From NCBI GenBank assembly GCA_947304335.1, contig CAMZAW010000002.1, positions 1 through 42,042 on the forward strand: a stretch of 42,042 nucleotides of DNA, written 5' to 3'. Every line of letters starts with the position of its first letter. The stretch's first letter is position 1. Below are positions 8,382 through 18,507 of the stretch, piece by piece. Under the pieces are notes generated by a model. It was not told the DNA's origin, did no database searches, and saw only the letters and a list, made by a program, of their open reading frames with translations. Both the position numbers and the translations under genes were made by a program. This DNA comes from an uncultured Candidatus Saccharibacteria bacterium. Lineage in GTDB: Bacteria; Patescibacteriota; Saccharimonadia; Saccharimonadales; Saccharimonadaceae.

Positions 8382-11273
8382 TTACAAAATACTTTTTAGG
8401 TATTTGCAGGTTGGGGTGTCGCCGCTTTTGGCTAGTTGCTCTGGCGTACCTTCGGCGACCACCTGGCCACCTTTAACTCCGCCCTCTGGACCCATATCGA
8501 TCACCCAGTCGGCGGATTTTATGATGTGCAAATTATGTTCAATCACAATCATTGAATTGCCGCCATCGACGAGGCGATTTAGAATCGAGAGAAGTCTTTT
8601 GACATCGTCAGTATGAAGACCGGTGGTTGGTTCGTCCAAAATATAGAGAGTTTTGCCGGTAGAGCGACGTGAAAGTTCGGTAGCGAGTTTAATACGTTGC
8701 GCTTCCCCGCCCGAGAAAGTAGTGGCGGATTGGCCGAGACGGATGTAGCCAAGACCAACTTCCTGAATAGTTTTGAGTTTGCCGACAATGGCTGGGATAT
8801 TTTTGAAGAATTCGACGGCTTCGTCGATAGTCATATTGAGCACTTCGGAAATATCTTTGTTTTTGTACTTGATTTCGAGGGCTTCGTGATTGTAGCGTTT
8901 GCCGTGACAAGCTGGACAAGTAACGTAAACGTCAGGCAAAAAGTGCATTTCAATTTTGTTGACGCCGTCGCCCTGACAGTTTTCGCAGCGACCACCTTTG
9001 ACGTTGAATGAGAAGCGACCGGCTTTGTAGCCGCGCACTTCGGCCTCTGGTTGCGAGGCAAAGAGTTCGCGAATTTGGTTAAACACGCCAGTATAAGTCG
9101 CGACGTTAGAGCGTGGCGTGCGACCGATTGGTGATTGGTCAATCACGATGATTTTGTTGAGATTTTCGATGCCTTCGATTTTATCGTGAGTGCCTGGCAC
9201 AGTTTGGGCGCGGTGGAGGCGGGCCAATAGTTCGTTAGCTAAAATGTCATTTACAAGAGTGGATTTGCCTGAGCCGGAAACGCCGGAAACTACAGTAAAG
9301 ACTCCGAGTGGAAAATGCACGTCGATGTTTTTGAGGTTGTTTTCTCGAGCGCCACGCACCACGAGTTCGTAGCCTTGTTTCACTTTGCGACGCTTTTTTG
9401 GCACTTCGATTTGTAACTTGCCGCTTAAATATTGGCCGGTCAAGGAGTTTTCGTTTTGCATGATTTCTTCTGGGGTGCCTGCAGCGATTAACTTACCACC
9501 TTTGTCACCTGCGCCTGGGCCGATATCGATGATGTAGTCAGCGGAGCGCATGGTATCTTCGTCGTGTTCCACCACGATGACGGTGTTTTTAAGATCGCGA
9601 AGATGTTTTAACGTAGCGATGAGTTTGTCGTTATCGCATTGGTGAAGACCAATTGATGGTTCGTCAAGAACATAGAGCACGCCCTGGAGTCCGGAACCGA
9701 TTTGGGTGGCCAAGCGAATACGCTGAGCTTCACCACCAGAAAGCGTATTTGCGGCGCGGCCAAGTTCGATATAACCGAGGCCAACGTCTTGCATGAATTT
9801 AACGCGTTCTTTGATTTCCTTTAAAATTGGTTTTGCGATGATGTTTTCTTCTTCGGTAAAGCCGAGGTCTTGATTTAAGATTTCGATCGTAGAATCAACG
9901 TCGAGTTTGCAAACGTCAACAATGTTGAGACCGTGCACAGTAACGGCAAGCACCGATGGTTTGAGCCTGGCGCCGTGACAATCTGGACATTCGCGCACGC
10001 GCATAAAGCGTTCGATGTCGTGTTTGGTAAAGTCAGAAACCTTTGGATCGTTGTAGCGGCGCTCCAAAGTTGGAATTACGCCTTCGTAAGTGGTTTCATA
10101 AATTGTACCATCGGCAAAACGGCCAGAGCCACTGATTTTCATCTTATATTTTTCGTCGCCGGTGCCATATAAAATGATTTGTTTGGCTTCGTCACTGAGC
10201 TCACCAATTGGCACGTGTACTGAAAAATTATGTTTCAGGCCGACGCCCATTAAACGTTTGAGCCACCAAGAATCCTGGTTGATGCGGTTGAACGGGCGAA
10301 TACCACCTTCGGCGATGGTGAGATTGTTGTTGAACACAAGCGCCGGGTCGATTTCCATGCGGCAGCCAAGACCGGTACAGGTAGGACAGGCACCTTCTGG
10401 AGCGTTGAATGAGAAGAGGCGTGGTTCGAGCTCTGGAATTAATTCATCTGGGTGATCTTCACAAGCGTAGCGTTGCGAATAGGTGAGAGTTTCGGTGTTG
10501 TCGGCGCTGATGTTTTTCTCGCCAATTGAAGTTGAAGTGTCGTTAATTTTGAGCAGCTTGATAATGCCCTGGCCGAGGTCGAGAGCTTGCTCGATAGAGC
10601 CGGAAATGCGGGAGTAGAGGTCTGGACTCAGGATAAAGCGGTCCACTACAAGTTCGATATCGTGACGCTCGTTTTTGTTGAGCTCTGGGAATTCGTCGAG
10701 CGCATAAACAATGCCATCCACGCGTACGCGGGAGAAACCTTTAGCGCTGTATTGCTCGGAAATATGGATGAATTCGCCTTTTTTGCCTTGCACAATTGGG
10801 GCGAGCAACATTAATTTAGAGCCGAGCGGCAGTTTCATAACTTCATTCACGATGTCTTCAACGGAGCGGCGCGAAACTTCTTTGCCACAAACTGGACAGT
10901 GAGGCACGCCAACGCGAGCGAACAAAAGACGAAGATAATCATAGACTTCGGTAACGGTAGCCACGGTAGAGCGTGGGTTACGCGAGGTTGATTTTTGGTC
11001 AATCGAAATAGCTGGGCTAAGGCCAGTAATCATATCGACATCTGGCTTATCCATCACGCCGAGGAACATCCTGGCATAAGAGCTTAGCGACTCGACATAG
11101 CGGCGCTGGCCTTCGGCGTAAATCGTATCAAAAGCCAGGCTCGATTTGCCCGAGCCAGAGAGACCGGTAATAATTACAAGTTTGTCGCGCGGGATATCAA
11201 CGTCAATATTTTTGAGATTATTTTGACGTGCACCCCGGATTTTGATGTAGTCGTTAGTGGATTCTTGCTGCAT
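8382..11273 (-). CDS. uvrA: Excinuclease ABC subunit UvrA
   Basis: Two Walker A motifs ([29 protein letters not shown]), zinc CxxC modules, [12 protein letters not shown] and [12 protein letters not shown] signatures; 963 aa. Confidence 0.98.
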   Translation of the reverse strand: MQQESTNDYIKIRGARQNNLKNIDVDIPRDKLVIITGLSGSGKSSLAFDTIYAEGQRRYVESLSSYARMFLGVMDKPDVDMITGLSPAISIDQKSTSRNPRSTVATVTEVYDYLRLLFARVGVPHCPVCGKEVSRRSVEDIVNEVMKLPLGSKLMLLAPIVQGKKGEFIHISEQYSAKGFSRVRVDGIVYALDEFPELNKNERHDIELVVDRFILSPDLYSRISGSIEQALDLGQGIIKLLKINDTSTSIGEKNISADNTETLTYSQRYACEDHPDELIPELEPRLFSFNAPEGACPTCTGLGCRMEIDPALVFNNNLTIAEGGIRPFNRINQDSWWLKRLMGVGLKHNFSVHVPIGELSDEAKQIILYGTGDEKYKMKISGSGRFADGTIYETTYEGVIPTLERRYNDPKVSDFTKHDIERFMRVRECPDCHGARLKPSVLAVTVHGLNIVDVCKLDVDSTIEILNQDLGFTEEENIIAKPILKEIKERVKFMQDVGLGYIELGRAANTLSGGEAQRIRLATQIGSGLQGVLYVLDEPSIGLHQCDNDKLIATLKHLRDLKNTVIVVEHDEDTMRSADYIIDIGPGAGDKGGKLIAAGTPEEIMQNENSLTGQYLSGKLQIEVPKKRRKVKQGYELVVRGARENNLKNIDVHFPLGVFTVVSGVSGSGKSTLVNDILANELLARLHRAQTVPGTHDKIEGIENLNKIIVIDQSPIGRTPRSNVATYTGVFNQIRELFASQPEAEVRGYKAGRFSFNVKGGRCENCQGDGVNKIEMHFLPDVYVTCPACHGKRYNHEALEIKYKNKDISEVLNMTIDEAVEFFKNIPAIVGKLKTIQEVGLGYIRLGQSATTFSGGEAQRIKLATELSRRSTGKTLYILDEPTTGLHTDDVKRLLSILNRLVDGGNSMIVIEHNLHIIKSADWVIDMGPEGGVKGGQVVAEGTPEQLAKSGDTPTCKYLKSIL

Positions 11274-11327
11274 AAACGCGTATATTATACAGGAAAAATC
11301 AATATTTGTCCAGGGGTAGAGCGCACT

Positions 11328-11987
11328 TTAGGCTAAAAAGTCGTCTAATGTTTTGGCGTCTTTAATATCATGCTCACCGATTTTGGTGCGGCGGAGCGCC
11401 GTAAGGTAGGCACCGGTGCCGAGCTTCGCGCCAATATCTTCGCCAAGCGTACGAATGTAGGTGCCACTTGAAACGTGGCAGCGGATTTTGAGAGTTGGGA
11501 AACTATAATCTAGAATTTCGATAGCATAAATTTCGATTTCACGAGTTGGAGTTTCAAAATCTTGACCTTTTCTGGCTAGTTTGTAAGCGCGCTCACCATT
11601 GATTTTAACCGCTGAAAACTGCGGCACTTTTTGAGAGATCTTACCAATAAAACTATTTACGGCGGCTTCTACTGCTTCTCTGGCTGGGGCTTCTACTTCG
11701 TTTTTGGTGATTTCGCCCTCTGGGTCGCCCGTAGTTGAGGTGGCGCCAAGATAAATTTCGGCTTCGTAAACTTTATCAAGTTTCAAAAATTCATTAGAGC
11801 GCTTGGTGGCTTTGCCAGCCAACAAAATCAGGAGACCCGTTGCAAAGGGGTCCAAAGTGCCGGTATGGCCAACTTTAACTTTGTGGCCAAGCTCGGTTGA
11901 CAACTTGCGGCGCACTCTAGCCACCACACCAAACGAACTCATCCCGGCTGGCTTATCAATCAGAATAATCTGTTCGCCATTTTCCAT
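11328..11987 (-). CDS. truB: tRNA pseudouridine(55) synthase TruB
   Basis: IDKPAGMSSFGVVARVRR, VGHTGTLDPFATGLL, SGTYIRTLGEDIG. Confidence 0.96.
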   Translation of the reverse strand: MENGEQIILIDKPAGMSSFGVVARVRRKLSTELGHKVKVGHTGTLDPFATGLLILLAGKATKRSNEFLKLDKVYEAEIYLGATSTTGDPEGEITKNEVEAPAREAVEAAVNSFIGKISQKVPQFSAVKINGERAYKLARKGQDFETPTREIEIYAIEILDYSFPTLKIRCHVSSGTYIRTLGEDIGAKLGTGAYLTALRRTKIGEHDIKDAKTLDDFLA

Positions 11988-11994
11988 GTCCCCT

Positions 11995-12003
11995 ATTATA
12001 TCA
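11995..12003 (-). promoter_or_regulatory. Extended -10 (TGATATAAT), 7 nt before truB ATG
   Basis: Direct motif match. Confidence 0.75.
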
Positions 12004-12005
12004 TA

Positions 12006-12014
12006 TGGTATAAT
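12006..12014 (+). promoter_or_regulatory. Extended -10 (TGGTATAAT), 6 nt before ATG 12021
   Basis: Direct motif match. Confidence 0.75.
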
Positions 12015-12020
12015 GAGGTT

Positions 12021-12632
12021 ATGTTAGTACGCGGGTCCAATCTTTCAAATACACCAATTCTTAGCTTGCAGGCCGGTGGCCCAATTGCTTGGGTAGGCGA
12101 GCCTGTGGTGGACCCGGACTCTCTTAAAATTATCGCTTTTACGACGAATGGCCCACTTGTGAACAAGGCTCCGGCCAATATTTTGGATGCTAATAGCATT
12201 CGCGAATACTCGCAATATGGTTTTGTGATTGATTCGATCGACGAGCTCGTGGAGCGCGATGATGTGGTAAAGATTTCTAAAGTGATGGATCTTAATTTCT
12301 TTTTGCCAGGGCTTAAAGTCGAGTCAAGAAAAGGCTCTAAGATGGGCAAAGTCATTGATTTCACCGTTACCGACAACGATTTTATGGTGCAACAACTGAT
12401 TGTAAAACGCCCAACTTATAAGAGTTTTATTGACCCAGAGCTTACCATACCACGCAAAGAAATCGTGGAAGTCACCGACTACAAAGTGATTGTGAAAGAC
12501 GAAGAAAAGACAATTATCGAAAAAGCAAAGAATGAAGATTTTGTGCCAAACTTTGTTAATCCGTTTCGGAAGAAGCCTGAACCAGATTACGTGCCAGCTC
12601 GAAATCAAAACCCTGACGAACAAGATAACTAA
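12021..12632 (+). CDS. PRC-barrel domain protein
   Basis: GGPIAWVGEPVVDPDSLKIIAF and VESRKGSKMGKVIDFTVTDNDFMVQQLIVKRP: two PRC-barrel-like units. Confidence 0.75.
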   Translation: MLVRGSNLSNTPILSLQAGGPIAWVGEPVVDPDSLKIIAFTTNGPLVNKAPANILDANSIREYSQYGFVIDSIDELVERDDVVKISKVMDLNFFLPGLKVESRKGSKMGKVIDFTVTDNDFMVQQLIVKRPTYKSFIDPELTIPRKEIVEVTDYKVIVKDEEKTIIEKAKNEDFVPNFVNPFRKKPEPDYVPARNQNPDEQDN

Positions 12633-13197
12633 TTAATTTTTCATCGTCATAACGTGCGCGTTTTTTCGTGATGATCTTTTTGATTTCCTCTTCGTCGCTA
12701 CGAATGCCTTCGTTTAAAACCGCATCAACGATGGAGCTATCGACGCCTTTTTTGAAAAGTTCGAGCTTGAGGCGCTTTTTTGAAATACCCTTTTTAGTAA
12801 AACGATTTTCGACGTAGTATTTGGCAAATTTTTCGTCGTCTAGATAGCCTTTTGAAATGAGACGCTCCATCACATCAGCTTTTAACTCCTGGCTAGTACG
12901 CACATAGTCGGATTTTGAACGCGCGGTGATGATTTTGAGGTGATCGCTGGCCTCGCGCACAGAGCGTGGGCGCACAAAAGTCCACTCCAGCATGCGCTGG
13001 TAAAGCTTGCCAAAGTCCGAAGCATGTTTGAATTTTTCGATATCATGTTTTTCGAACTTAGAACCAAGTTTTATTTTGAAGTCGATTAACTGGGATAAAT
13101 CGAGCGAAAAAGCGAACTTATGATTTAAAAACACGTTAGCACGATTTTGATTCTTGACACCTAGTTTGATGTCGGTGACGACAAGTTTATTGTCCAT
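12556..13197 (-). CDS. recX: RecX family regulatory protein
   Basis: LYQRMLEWTFVRPRSVREASDHL, LISKGYLDDEKFAKYYVENRF...ISKKRLKLELFKKGVDSSIVDAVL; upstream recA in the same direction. Confidence 0.85.
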   Translation of the reverse strand: MDNKLVVTDIKLGVKNQNRANVFLNHKFAFSLDLSQLIDFKIKLGSKFEKHDIEKFKHASDFGKLYQRMLEWTFVRPRSVREASDHLKIITARSKSDYVRTSQELKADVMERLISKGYLDDEKFAKYYVENRFTKKGISKKRLKLELFKKGVDSSIVDAVLNEGIRSDEEEIKKIITKKRARYDDEKLISYLVRQGFDFELARNLVQASSETD

Positions 13198-13732
13198 ACT
13201 TTTTGAGGATTTTTTCGTTGTATTCTTGAAGTGAGAGTTTAAAAATCATGTCGCTTTGAAGCAGCTCTTTGAAGTTTGGCCAGAAAGCCTCGACGTCGCG
13301 GTTTTTTACCCATTTTACGCTGTCGACTTCTTCCTTGTTGAAGTCAAAAGTGTCGCCTCTTCCGGTGTAGTCACAGAAATATAGGTTAATCATGCTGTCA
13401 TCGCGCATGAAGCGTGCATAAAACTCGAGATCTTCGGGCTTTAGATTAACGCCGATTTCTTCGTGGGCTTCGCGGATGGCGGCTTCGATGGCTTTTTCGC
13501 CATAATTAATGTGACCGCCAGTGGAAACGTCCCACTTAAGGCCGTTCCAGATGTTGGCTGAGCGCCTTTGGAAAAGATATTCTACTTCGCCGTCTTTGAA
13601 ACGATAAAGCATGATGGCGCAACCAGAAAAACAGCGGCCGGCAGGCGCGGTTCTTGCTGGGATAATACCGCCATCAAGAACCCGCTCGCCTTGAAAATCA
13701 TAGAGTTGCCAAATTTCGCCAGTTTGTTTCAT
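13187..13732 (-). CDS. NUDIX hydrolase
   Basis: Nudix box GGHINYGEKAIEAAIREAHEEIGV. Confidence 0.9.
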   Translation of the reverse strand: MKQTGEIWQLYDFQGERVLDGGIIPARTAPAGRCFSGCAIMLYRFKDGEVEYLFQRRSANIWNGLKWDVSTGGHINYGEKAIEAAIREAHEEIGVNLKPEDLEFYARFMRDDSMINLYFCDYTGRGDTFDFNKEEVDSVKWVKNRDVEAFWPNFKELLQSDMIFKLSLQEYNEKILKKYGQ

Positions 13733-14757
13733 TAGTCTTCGTCTTTAGCCTGTTCGCGAACTTGCTTTTCGATTTCGGCCATTAGTTTTGGATCGTCCTT
13801 AAAGGCTTTTTTGGCGGCTTCGCGGCCTTGACCGAGAGTTTCGCCGTTATACTTGAAGAAGGCGCCGGCTTTTTCGACGATACCGTATTGAACGGCGAGG
13901 TCGAGCACGTCACCAGTTTTGGAAATACCTTCGTTGTACATGACATCAAATTCAGCAGTGCGGAATGGAGCTGCAATTTTGTTTTTGACGACTTTCACCT
14001 TGGTGCGGTTACCAATAATGTTGTCACCCTCTTTAATCTGGCCGATGCGGCGAATATCGATACGAACGGAAGCGTAGAATTTAAGAGCGTTACCACCGGT
14101 AGTGGTTTCTGGGTTGCCAAACATGACACCAATCTTCATACGGATTTGGTTAATGAAAATAACGGTAGCTTTGGATTTACTGATGATGCCGGTGAGCTTG
14201 CGCATAGCTTGAGACATCAAGCGGGCTTGAAGACCCATTTGGGCGTCGCCCATGTCGCCATCGATTTCGGCCTGTGGCACGAGGGCAGCCACGGAGTCGA
14301 CCACGACCAAATCTACGGCGTTGGAACGGACCAAGGTTTCGCAGATTTCGAGGGCTTGCTCGCCGTTATCTGGTTGAGAAATCAAAAGATTTGCCGTATC
14401 TACGCCGATGCGCTTGGCATAGGCTGGGTCGAGTGCGTGCTCAGCATCGATGAAGGCGGCTTGGCCACCTTGTTTTTGAATTTCGGAAATTGCATGAAGA
14501 GCGAGAGTGGTTTTACCAGAGGATTCTGGACCATAGATCTCGATAATACGGCCTTTTGGATAGCCGCCGCCGAGCGCCAAGTCGAGCGACAAGGAGCCGG
14601 AAGAAAGAAGTTCAACATCCATTTTTGGCGTTTCGCCAAGTTTCATAATCGAACCATCACCAAATTGTTTGGTAATCTGGGAGATTGCAAGCTTTAATGC
14701 TTCGGATTTGCCGTCTGTTTGTTTTGTGTCTACCACCGCATCTGATTTTTTCGTCAT
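13732..14757 (-). CDS. recA: Recombinase RecA
   Basis: [66 protein letters not shown]. Confidence 0.99.
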   Translation of the reverse strand: MTKKSDAVVDTKQTDGKSEALKLAISQITKQFGDGSIMKLGETPKMDVELLSSGSLSLDLALGGGYPKGRIIEIYGPESSGKTTLALHAISEIQKQGGQAAFIDAEHALDPAYAKRIGVDTANLLISQPDNGEQALEICETLVRSNAVDLVVVDSVAALVPQAEIDGDMGDAQMGLQARLMSQAMRKLTGIISKSKATVIFINQIRMKIGVMFGNPETTTGGNALKFYASVRIDIRRIGQIKEGDNIIGNRTKVKVVKNKIAAPFRTAEFDVMYNEGISKTGDVLDLAVQYGIVEKAGAFFKYNGETLGQGREAAKKAFKDDPKLMAEIEKQVREQAKDED

Positions 14758-14784
14758 AGTATTACCCTGTTTATAGTTAGTATT

Positions 14785-14793
14785 ATTATAGCA
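14785..14793 (-). promoter_or_regulatory. Extended -10 (TGCTATAAT) upstream of recA, with a leader
   Basis: Direct motif match; 27 nt to ATG. Confidence 0.65.
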
Positions 14794-14846
14794 TACCTCT
14801 TCTCTATATATAATGGGCCCGCCGCGCGAATTTTACAACCCCCCCG

Positions 14847-15497
14847 TCACTCAGATTTGCGGCCATCAAGCCCGCGGAAGCCGAGCGCGTCGCAGAGATT
14901 TCTAAAGGTGTCTTTGAAACCGTCTTCAACTATGGTGTGAGCACCAAAAAATCTGATGAGTGGGGCCCGGATATCTTTGAAATTGGTGTGGGTGAGCAAA
15001 ATCGTGTCGGGGTTAAATTTCTTGAACTTCGCAAGGTCATGCTCAATGCGCTCTTTAGTAAGTTCGGCGTCGTCGACGAGCGGCACCCAATCGTCGCAGT
15101 CGATGGTTTGGATTTTAGCGTGCATTTTATGGACTATATTATGATAAGCGAGCGAGCCATGCAAAGCTTTGGTCGCGAGCACCAGTGCTTTTTTGGTGTT
15201 GGTTGTGGGAAAAGAAAAGCCCAGGAACTGTTGCCTGGGGTATTTTTGTCTAAAATATTTGAGGTCGAAGGTCGATAATAAGTGGTTCGCAAAGACGATG
15301 AGGTTAACGTTCCCAATGTAGGGGGCCAGCGCTTCCTCGGCGATGCGCCGCGCGTCTTTGGGCCTTTTTGTGAGTGGTTCTAGCTCTCGCCAAGCGATTA
15401 CTCGGATGACGTCGATGACGGCAAGTTCCCTTTCTACGTAATCTGCAAATAATTCTCCACCAAACCCACCATCAAAAACCACCACTTTTTTAAGCAT
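14847..15497 (-). CDS. Aspartate/glutamate racemase-like protein with altered catalytic residues
   Basis: VVVFDGGFGGELFADYV (cf. FDSGxGG), LIVFANHLLST (cf. IACNTAS), TILLTHTNFKDIRAPLI (cf. LGCTHYPLL). Start 15497 (MLKKVVVF) with GAAAGGAGAG upstream. Confidence 0.65.
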   Translation of the reverse strand: MLKKVVVFDGGFGGELFADYVERELAVIDVIRVIAWRELEPLTKRPKDARRIAEEALAPYIGNVNLIVFANHLLSTFDLKYFRQKYPRQQFLGFSFPTTNTKKALVLATKALHGSLAYHNIVHKMHAKIQTIDCDDWVPLVDDAELTKERIEHDLAKFKKFNPDTILLTHTNFKDIRAPLIRFFGAHTIVEDGFKDTFRNLCDALGFRGLDGRKSE

Positions 15498-15565
15498 TTC
15501 TCTCCTTTCATTTTTATTCAAGAAAAATATAACACGAAACCACGCGATTTCTAGTTTGAATTTCG

Positions 15566-15593
15566 GACTTATGCAACGTTTGTTGCATAAGTC
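15566..15593. promoter_or_regulatory. 12-bp perfect palindrome upstream of glycosyltransferase promoter
   Basis: gacttatgcaac-gttt-gttgcataagtc, in a divergent intergenic region, 6 nt before TGGTATAAT. Confidence 0.75.
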
Positions 15594-15599
15594 GCAAAA

Positions 15600-15608
15600 T
15601 GGTATAAT
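15600..15608 (+). promoter_or_regulatory. Extended -10 (TGGTATAAT), 6 nt before ATG 15615
   Basis: Direct motif match. Confidence 0.75.
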
Positions 15609-15614
15609 TTTGAT

Positions 15615-16445
15615 ATGGAAAATCCCTTAATTTCTGTGATAATACCGGTTTATAATTCGGAAAAATTATTGGAACGTGCACTGGATTCGGTATTAAATCA
15701 AACCTATAAAGACCTTGAAATCATCGTAGTAGATGATGGTTCGACCGATAATTCTAGCAAAATTATTGCAAAATACCAGAAAAAAGATTCACGGATCGTT
15801 TCGATTCGCCAAAAAAATGGCGGGCAAGCCAGCGCGCGCAACGCTGGCATCCGGCTCGCCAAGGGCGAATACCTTGCTTTTCTCGACGCGGATGACGAAT
15901 ACGACAAAAACTTCATTTTGAAGATGTTAAATGGCTTCGATGACGACGATATCGACATTGTGGTTTCGGGAATGCTGTATTGCCGCGTTAAGGAAAGGAC
16001 CAAAAAACCAGTTTACGTTAAGAAACTGCGCGCACGTTTGCCGGGCGAAAGCATCAAAACTTATCTGGTTTATCTTTTAACCGTGGACGGGGTGATGTAT
16101 GCGGTGCTTAATAAGATGTTCCGTACGGACCTGATCAAAAAGAGCAAATTGCAGTTTTCGGAAGGTCTGTATTTTGGCGAAGACACGCGCTTTGTAATGG
16201 ATTATCTTGAGACGATGCCGGGGCAAGTCCATTTTGTGCGCGAACCATTATATATATATTATTCTGGCAATACGACGAGCACGATCAAAAAGACTGGCGT
16301 CGACAAGAAAAACTGGAACGATTTGTATCACGATGTAAAAGTTTGGGTAGGCAGACCAAGCATTCGCGGTAGATTTTGGCTCAAAATGTTGGCTTTGCGC
16401 TGGAAAATTTCTTATCACCGCACTAAAAAGCGCGCTAATTCTTAA
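15615..16445 (+). CDS. Family 2 glycosyltransferase
   Basis: ISVIIPVYNSEKLLERALDSVLNQTYKDLEIIVVDDGSTDNS, AFLDADDEYD. Confidence 0.93.
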   Translation: MENPLISVIIPVYNSEKLLERALDSVLNQTYKDLEIIVVDDGSTDNSSKIIAKYQKKDSRIVSIRQKNGGQASARNAGIRLAKGEYLAFLDADDEYDKNFILKMLNGFDDDDIDIVVSGMLYCRVKERTKKPVYVKKLRARLPGESIKTYLVYLLTVDGVMYAVLNKMFRTDLIKKSKLQFSEGLYFGEDTRFVMDYLETMPGQVHFVREPLYIYYSGNTTSTIKKTGVDKKNWNDLYHDVKVWVGRPSIRGRFWLKMLALRWKISYHRTKKRANS

Positions 16446-17379
16446 CTTTGCGGAAAGCTCTATATAGGCCGCCACTCTTAAAGGTGACCATTTTGATGTA
16501 GGTTTCGAGTTTATTGTTTAAATATGGGTTGGCAAGCAAATAATCCTTGCGCTCTTTGATAAAATCGAAATATTTTTTAAGTGGAAGATTGAGGCGGCCG
16601 GCGCAAATATTATCGATGTAGGCAAAGTAAGCGAGGAGCTCGCAGATTTCGGAGGCTTGCTCGAGCTTGCGGTTGTCTTTGAAAAACTCTTTAGCCTCGG
16701 TGGCAGCAAGCAGCTTCATGTCGAGACGCTCTTTGAGCTCGATAGTGCCCATGATACTATCGTCGCGTTGGCTGTAATAATATAGTAGGTCACTAACGTA
16801 AACTACTTTTTTGGCACGGCTGAGCAATTTATAAGTGGTTAGACAGTCCTCGTTGCGTTTTCGCACTGGAAATTCGATGCCTTCAAACAGTTCTCTTTTG
16901 TAGATCTTGTTCCAGGAAACAATTTGGTAGGTTTCTTGCTCGGTGAGGAGGTCAATAGTGGCTTGTTCACCAGAGAACACACCACTTTTTGGTGGATACA
17001 ACCGGCGTACCGGAACGGTTTTAAAACCGCAGCCGGCGATTTCGGCTTTGTTTTTGGTGATAGCATCCATGAGTTTTTCGAGAAAATCTACCGAAACGTA
17101 ATCATCGCCGTCAATTAGGGCGATGTATTCGCCGGTGGAATTGCGGATGCCGCGATTGCGCACCTCGGACAAACCTTGGTTTGGCTGGTGGATTACAGTG
17201 ATTTTTTTGGATTTCTTGGCGAGGCGGTCGCAGATTTCAGGAGTTTGGTCGGTAGAACCGTCGTCGATCAAGATGATTTCGTAGTCGGTAAAAGTCTGAG
17301 CCAGGATTGAATCAACGCACTTGCTGATAAATCTTTCAACATTGTACGCAGCAATAATGACAGAGATTTTAGGCACCAT
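16435..17379 (-). CDS. Family 2 glycosyltransferase
   Basis: ISVIIAAYNVERFISKCVDSILAQTFTDYEIILIDDGSTDQT, ALIDGDDYVS. Confidence 0.93.
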   Translation of the reverse strand: MVPKISVIIAAYNVERFISKCVDSILAQTFTDYEIILIDDGSTDQTPEICDRLAKKSKKITVIHQPNQGLSEVRNRGIRNSTGEYIALIDGDDYVSVDFLEKLMDAITKNKAEIAGCGFKTVPVRRLYPPKSGVFSGEQATIDLLTEQETYQIVSWNKIYKRELFEGIEFPVRKRNEDCLTTYKLLSRAKKVVYVSDLLYYYSQRDDSIMGTIELKERLDMKLLAATEAKEFFKDNRKLEQASEICELLAYFAYIDNICAGRLNLPLKKYFDFIKERKDYLLANPYLNNKLETYIKMVTFKSGGLYRAFRKVKN

Positions 17380-18373
17380 TTTGGCTGAGGAATTTAATGG
17401 TATCACGCATTGCGTCAGCAACCGTGAGCTCGGTCTTCCAGTTTAGTTCTCTTTCGGCTTTGCTTGGGTCTGCGATAAGCTCGGCTAGGTCGCCGGCACG
17501 ACGTGGTGCGATGCAGTGTGGGAGAGGCTTGCCGGCGGCTTCTTCGAAGGCGGCCACCATTTCTTTAACGGAAGTACCTTTGCCGGAGCCAAGGTTGTAA
17601 ATCAAAACGCCTGGTTTCATGTGGGCGGCAGCAGCCACGTGACCTTTTGCTAGGTCAACTACATGGATGTAGTCGCGAATACAGGTGCCGTCTGGGGTTG
17701 GATAATCGTCACCATAAACACCGAGTTCGGCGATTTCGCCGCGAGCAACTTTCATAATAACTGGCATCAGGTTGTTTGGAATGCCATTTGGATCTTCGCC
17801 GATGAGGCCAGATTCGTGGTTGCCCACTGGGTTGAAGTAGCGCAAAATCGTAATATTGAAGGTTGGATCGGATTCGGCGAGGTCTTTTAAGATCTCTTCG
17901 ATAACGTGTTTGGTTTCGCCGTATGGGTTGGTGATGCCAGTGCCGGTAGACATGGTTTCATCGAGGCGAGCCACACCTTGGTCGCCATAAACCGTGGCAG
18001 AAGACGAGAAGATGATTTTCTTGACGCCATATTTTTGCATACATTTTAATAGATTAACAGTACCGCCAACGTTGTTTTCGTAGTATTCGAGTGGTTTTTC
18101 AACAGATTCGGCTACAGCTTTAAGGCCGGCAAAATGAATCACCATGTCGTAATCGTGTTCTGCAAAAAGTTTGTCCATCGCTTCATAATCGCGAAGATCT
18201 ACTTGATAAAAATCTGGTTTTTTGCCAGCAATTTTTTCAATTTGATCAAGAACAGTAACCTTCGAGTTATAAAGGTTGTCCATAACGTCAAGCTCGTAAC
18301 CTTGTTTGTAGAGCTCGATAATTGTGTGGGAACCAATGTAACCCGTTCCACCTGTAACCAATATTCTTTTCAT
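17369..18373 (-). CDS. galE: UDP-glucose 4-epimerase
   Basis: MKRILVTGGTGYIGSHTIIELYKQGY, SSSATVYGD, NPYGETKHVIEEIL, RYFNPVGNHESGLIGEDP. Confidence 0.95.
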   Translation of the reverse strand: MKRILVTGGTGYIGSHTIIELYKQGYELDVMDNLYNSKVTVLDQIEKIAGKKPDFYQVDLRDYEAMDKLFAEHDYDMVIHFAGLKAVAESVEKPLEYYENNVGGTVNLLKCMQKYGVKKIIFSSSATVYGDQGVARLDETMSTGTGITNPYGETKHVIEEILKDLAESDPTFNITILRYFNPVGNHESGLIGEDPNGIPNNLMPVIMKVARGEIAELGVYGDDYPTPDGTCIRDYIHVVDLAKGHVAAAAHMKPGVLIYNLGSGKGTSVKEMVAAFEEAAGKPLPHCIAPRRAGDLAELIADPSKAERELNWKTELTVADAMRDTIKFLSQNGA

Positions 18374-18380
18374 GCTTTTT

Positions 18381-18507
18381 ATTATAGCATAGAATCGCAT
18401 AAAAGTCTTTTGCGGACACGCAGGCGCTTTGCTACGCCTTCTGCGAGCGGGCTGCTCAGGCCAAGCTTATGGTCCGAAAAAGACATTTGCGCATTTCATG
18501 CTATAAT
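18381..18507. repeat. Large imperfect inverted repeat spanning both divergent promoters of galE and the ABC exporter
   Basis: Left attatagcatagaatcgcataaaagtcttttgcggac (18381-18417); reverse complement of right arm attatagcatgaaatgcgcaaatgtctttttcggac (18472-18507). Interior carries hairpins cgcag...ctgcg and gagc-gggct-gctc. Confidence 0.75.
18499..18507 (+). promoter_or_regulatory. Extended -10 (TGCTATAAT), 8 nt before ATG 18516
   Basis: Direct motif match. Confidence 0.75.

Noticed and set aside
13828-14697. 289-aa + strand ORF antisense to recA
   Set aside because: Fully opposite a clearly real recA; a shadow frame from codon bias with no recognisable family or promoter.
14839-14846. 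Run of seven Cs (acccccccg) after the racemase-like gene as a phase-variable tract
   Set aside because: It lies in the short intergenic gap downstream of a stop codon with no gene to switch; likely incidental.
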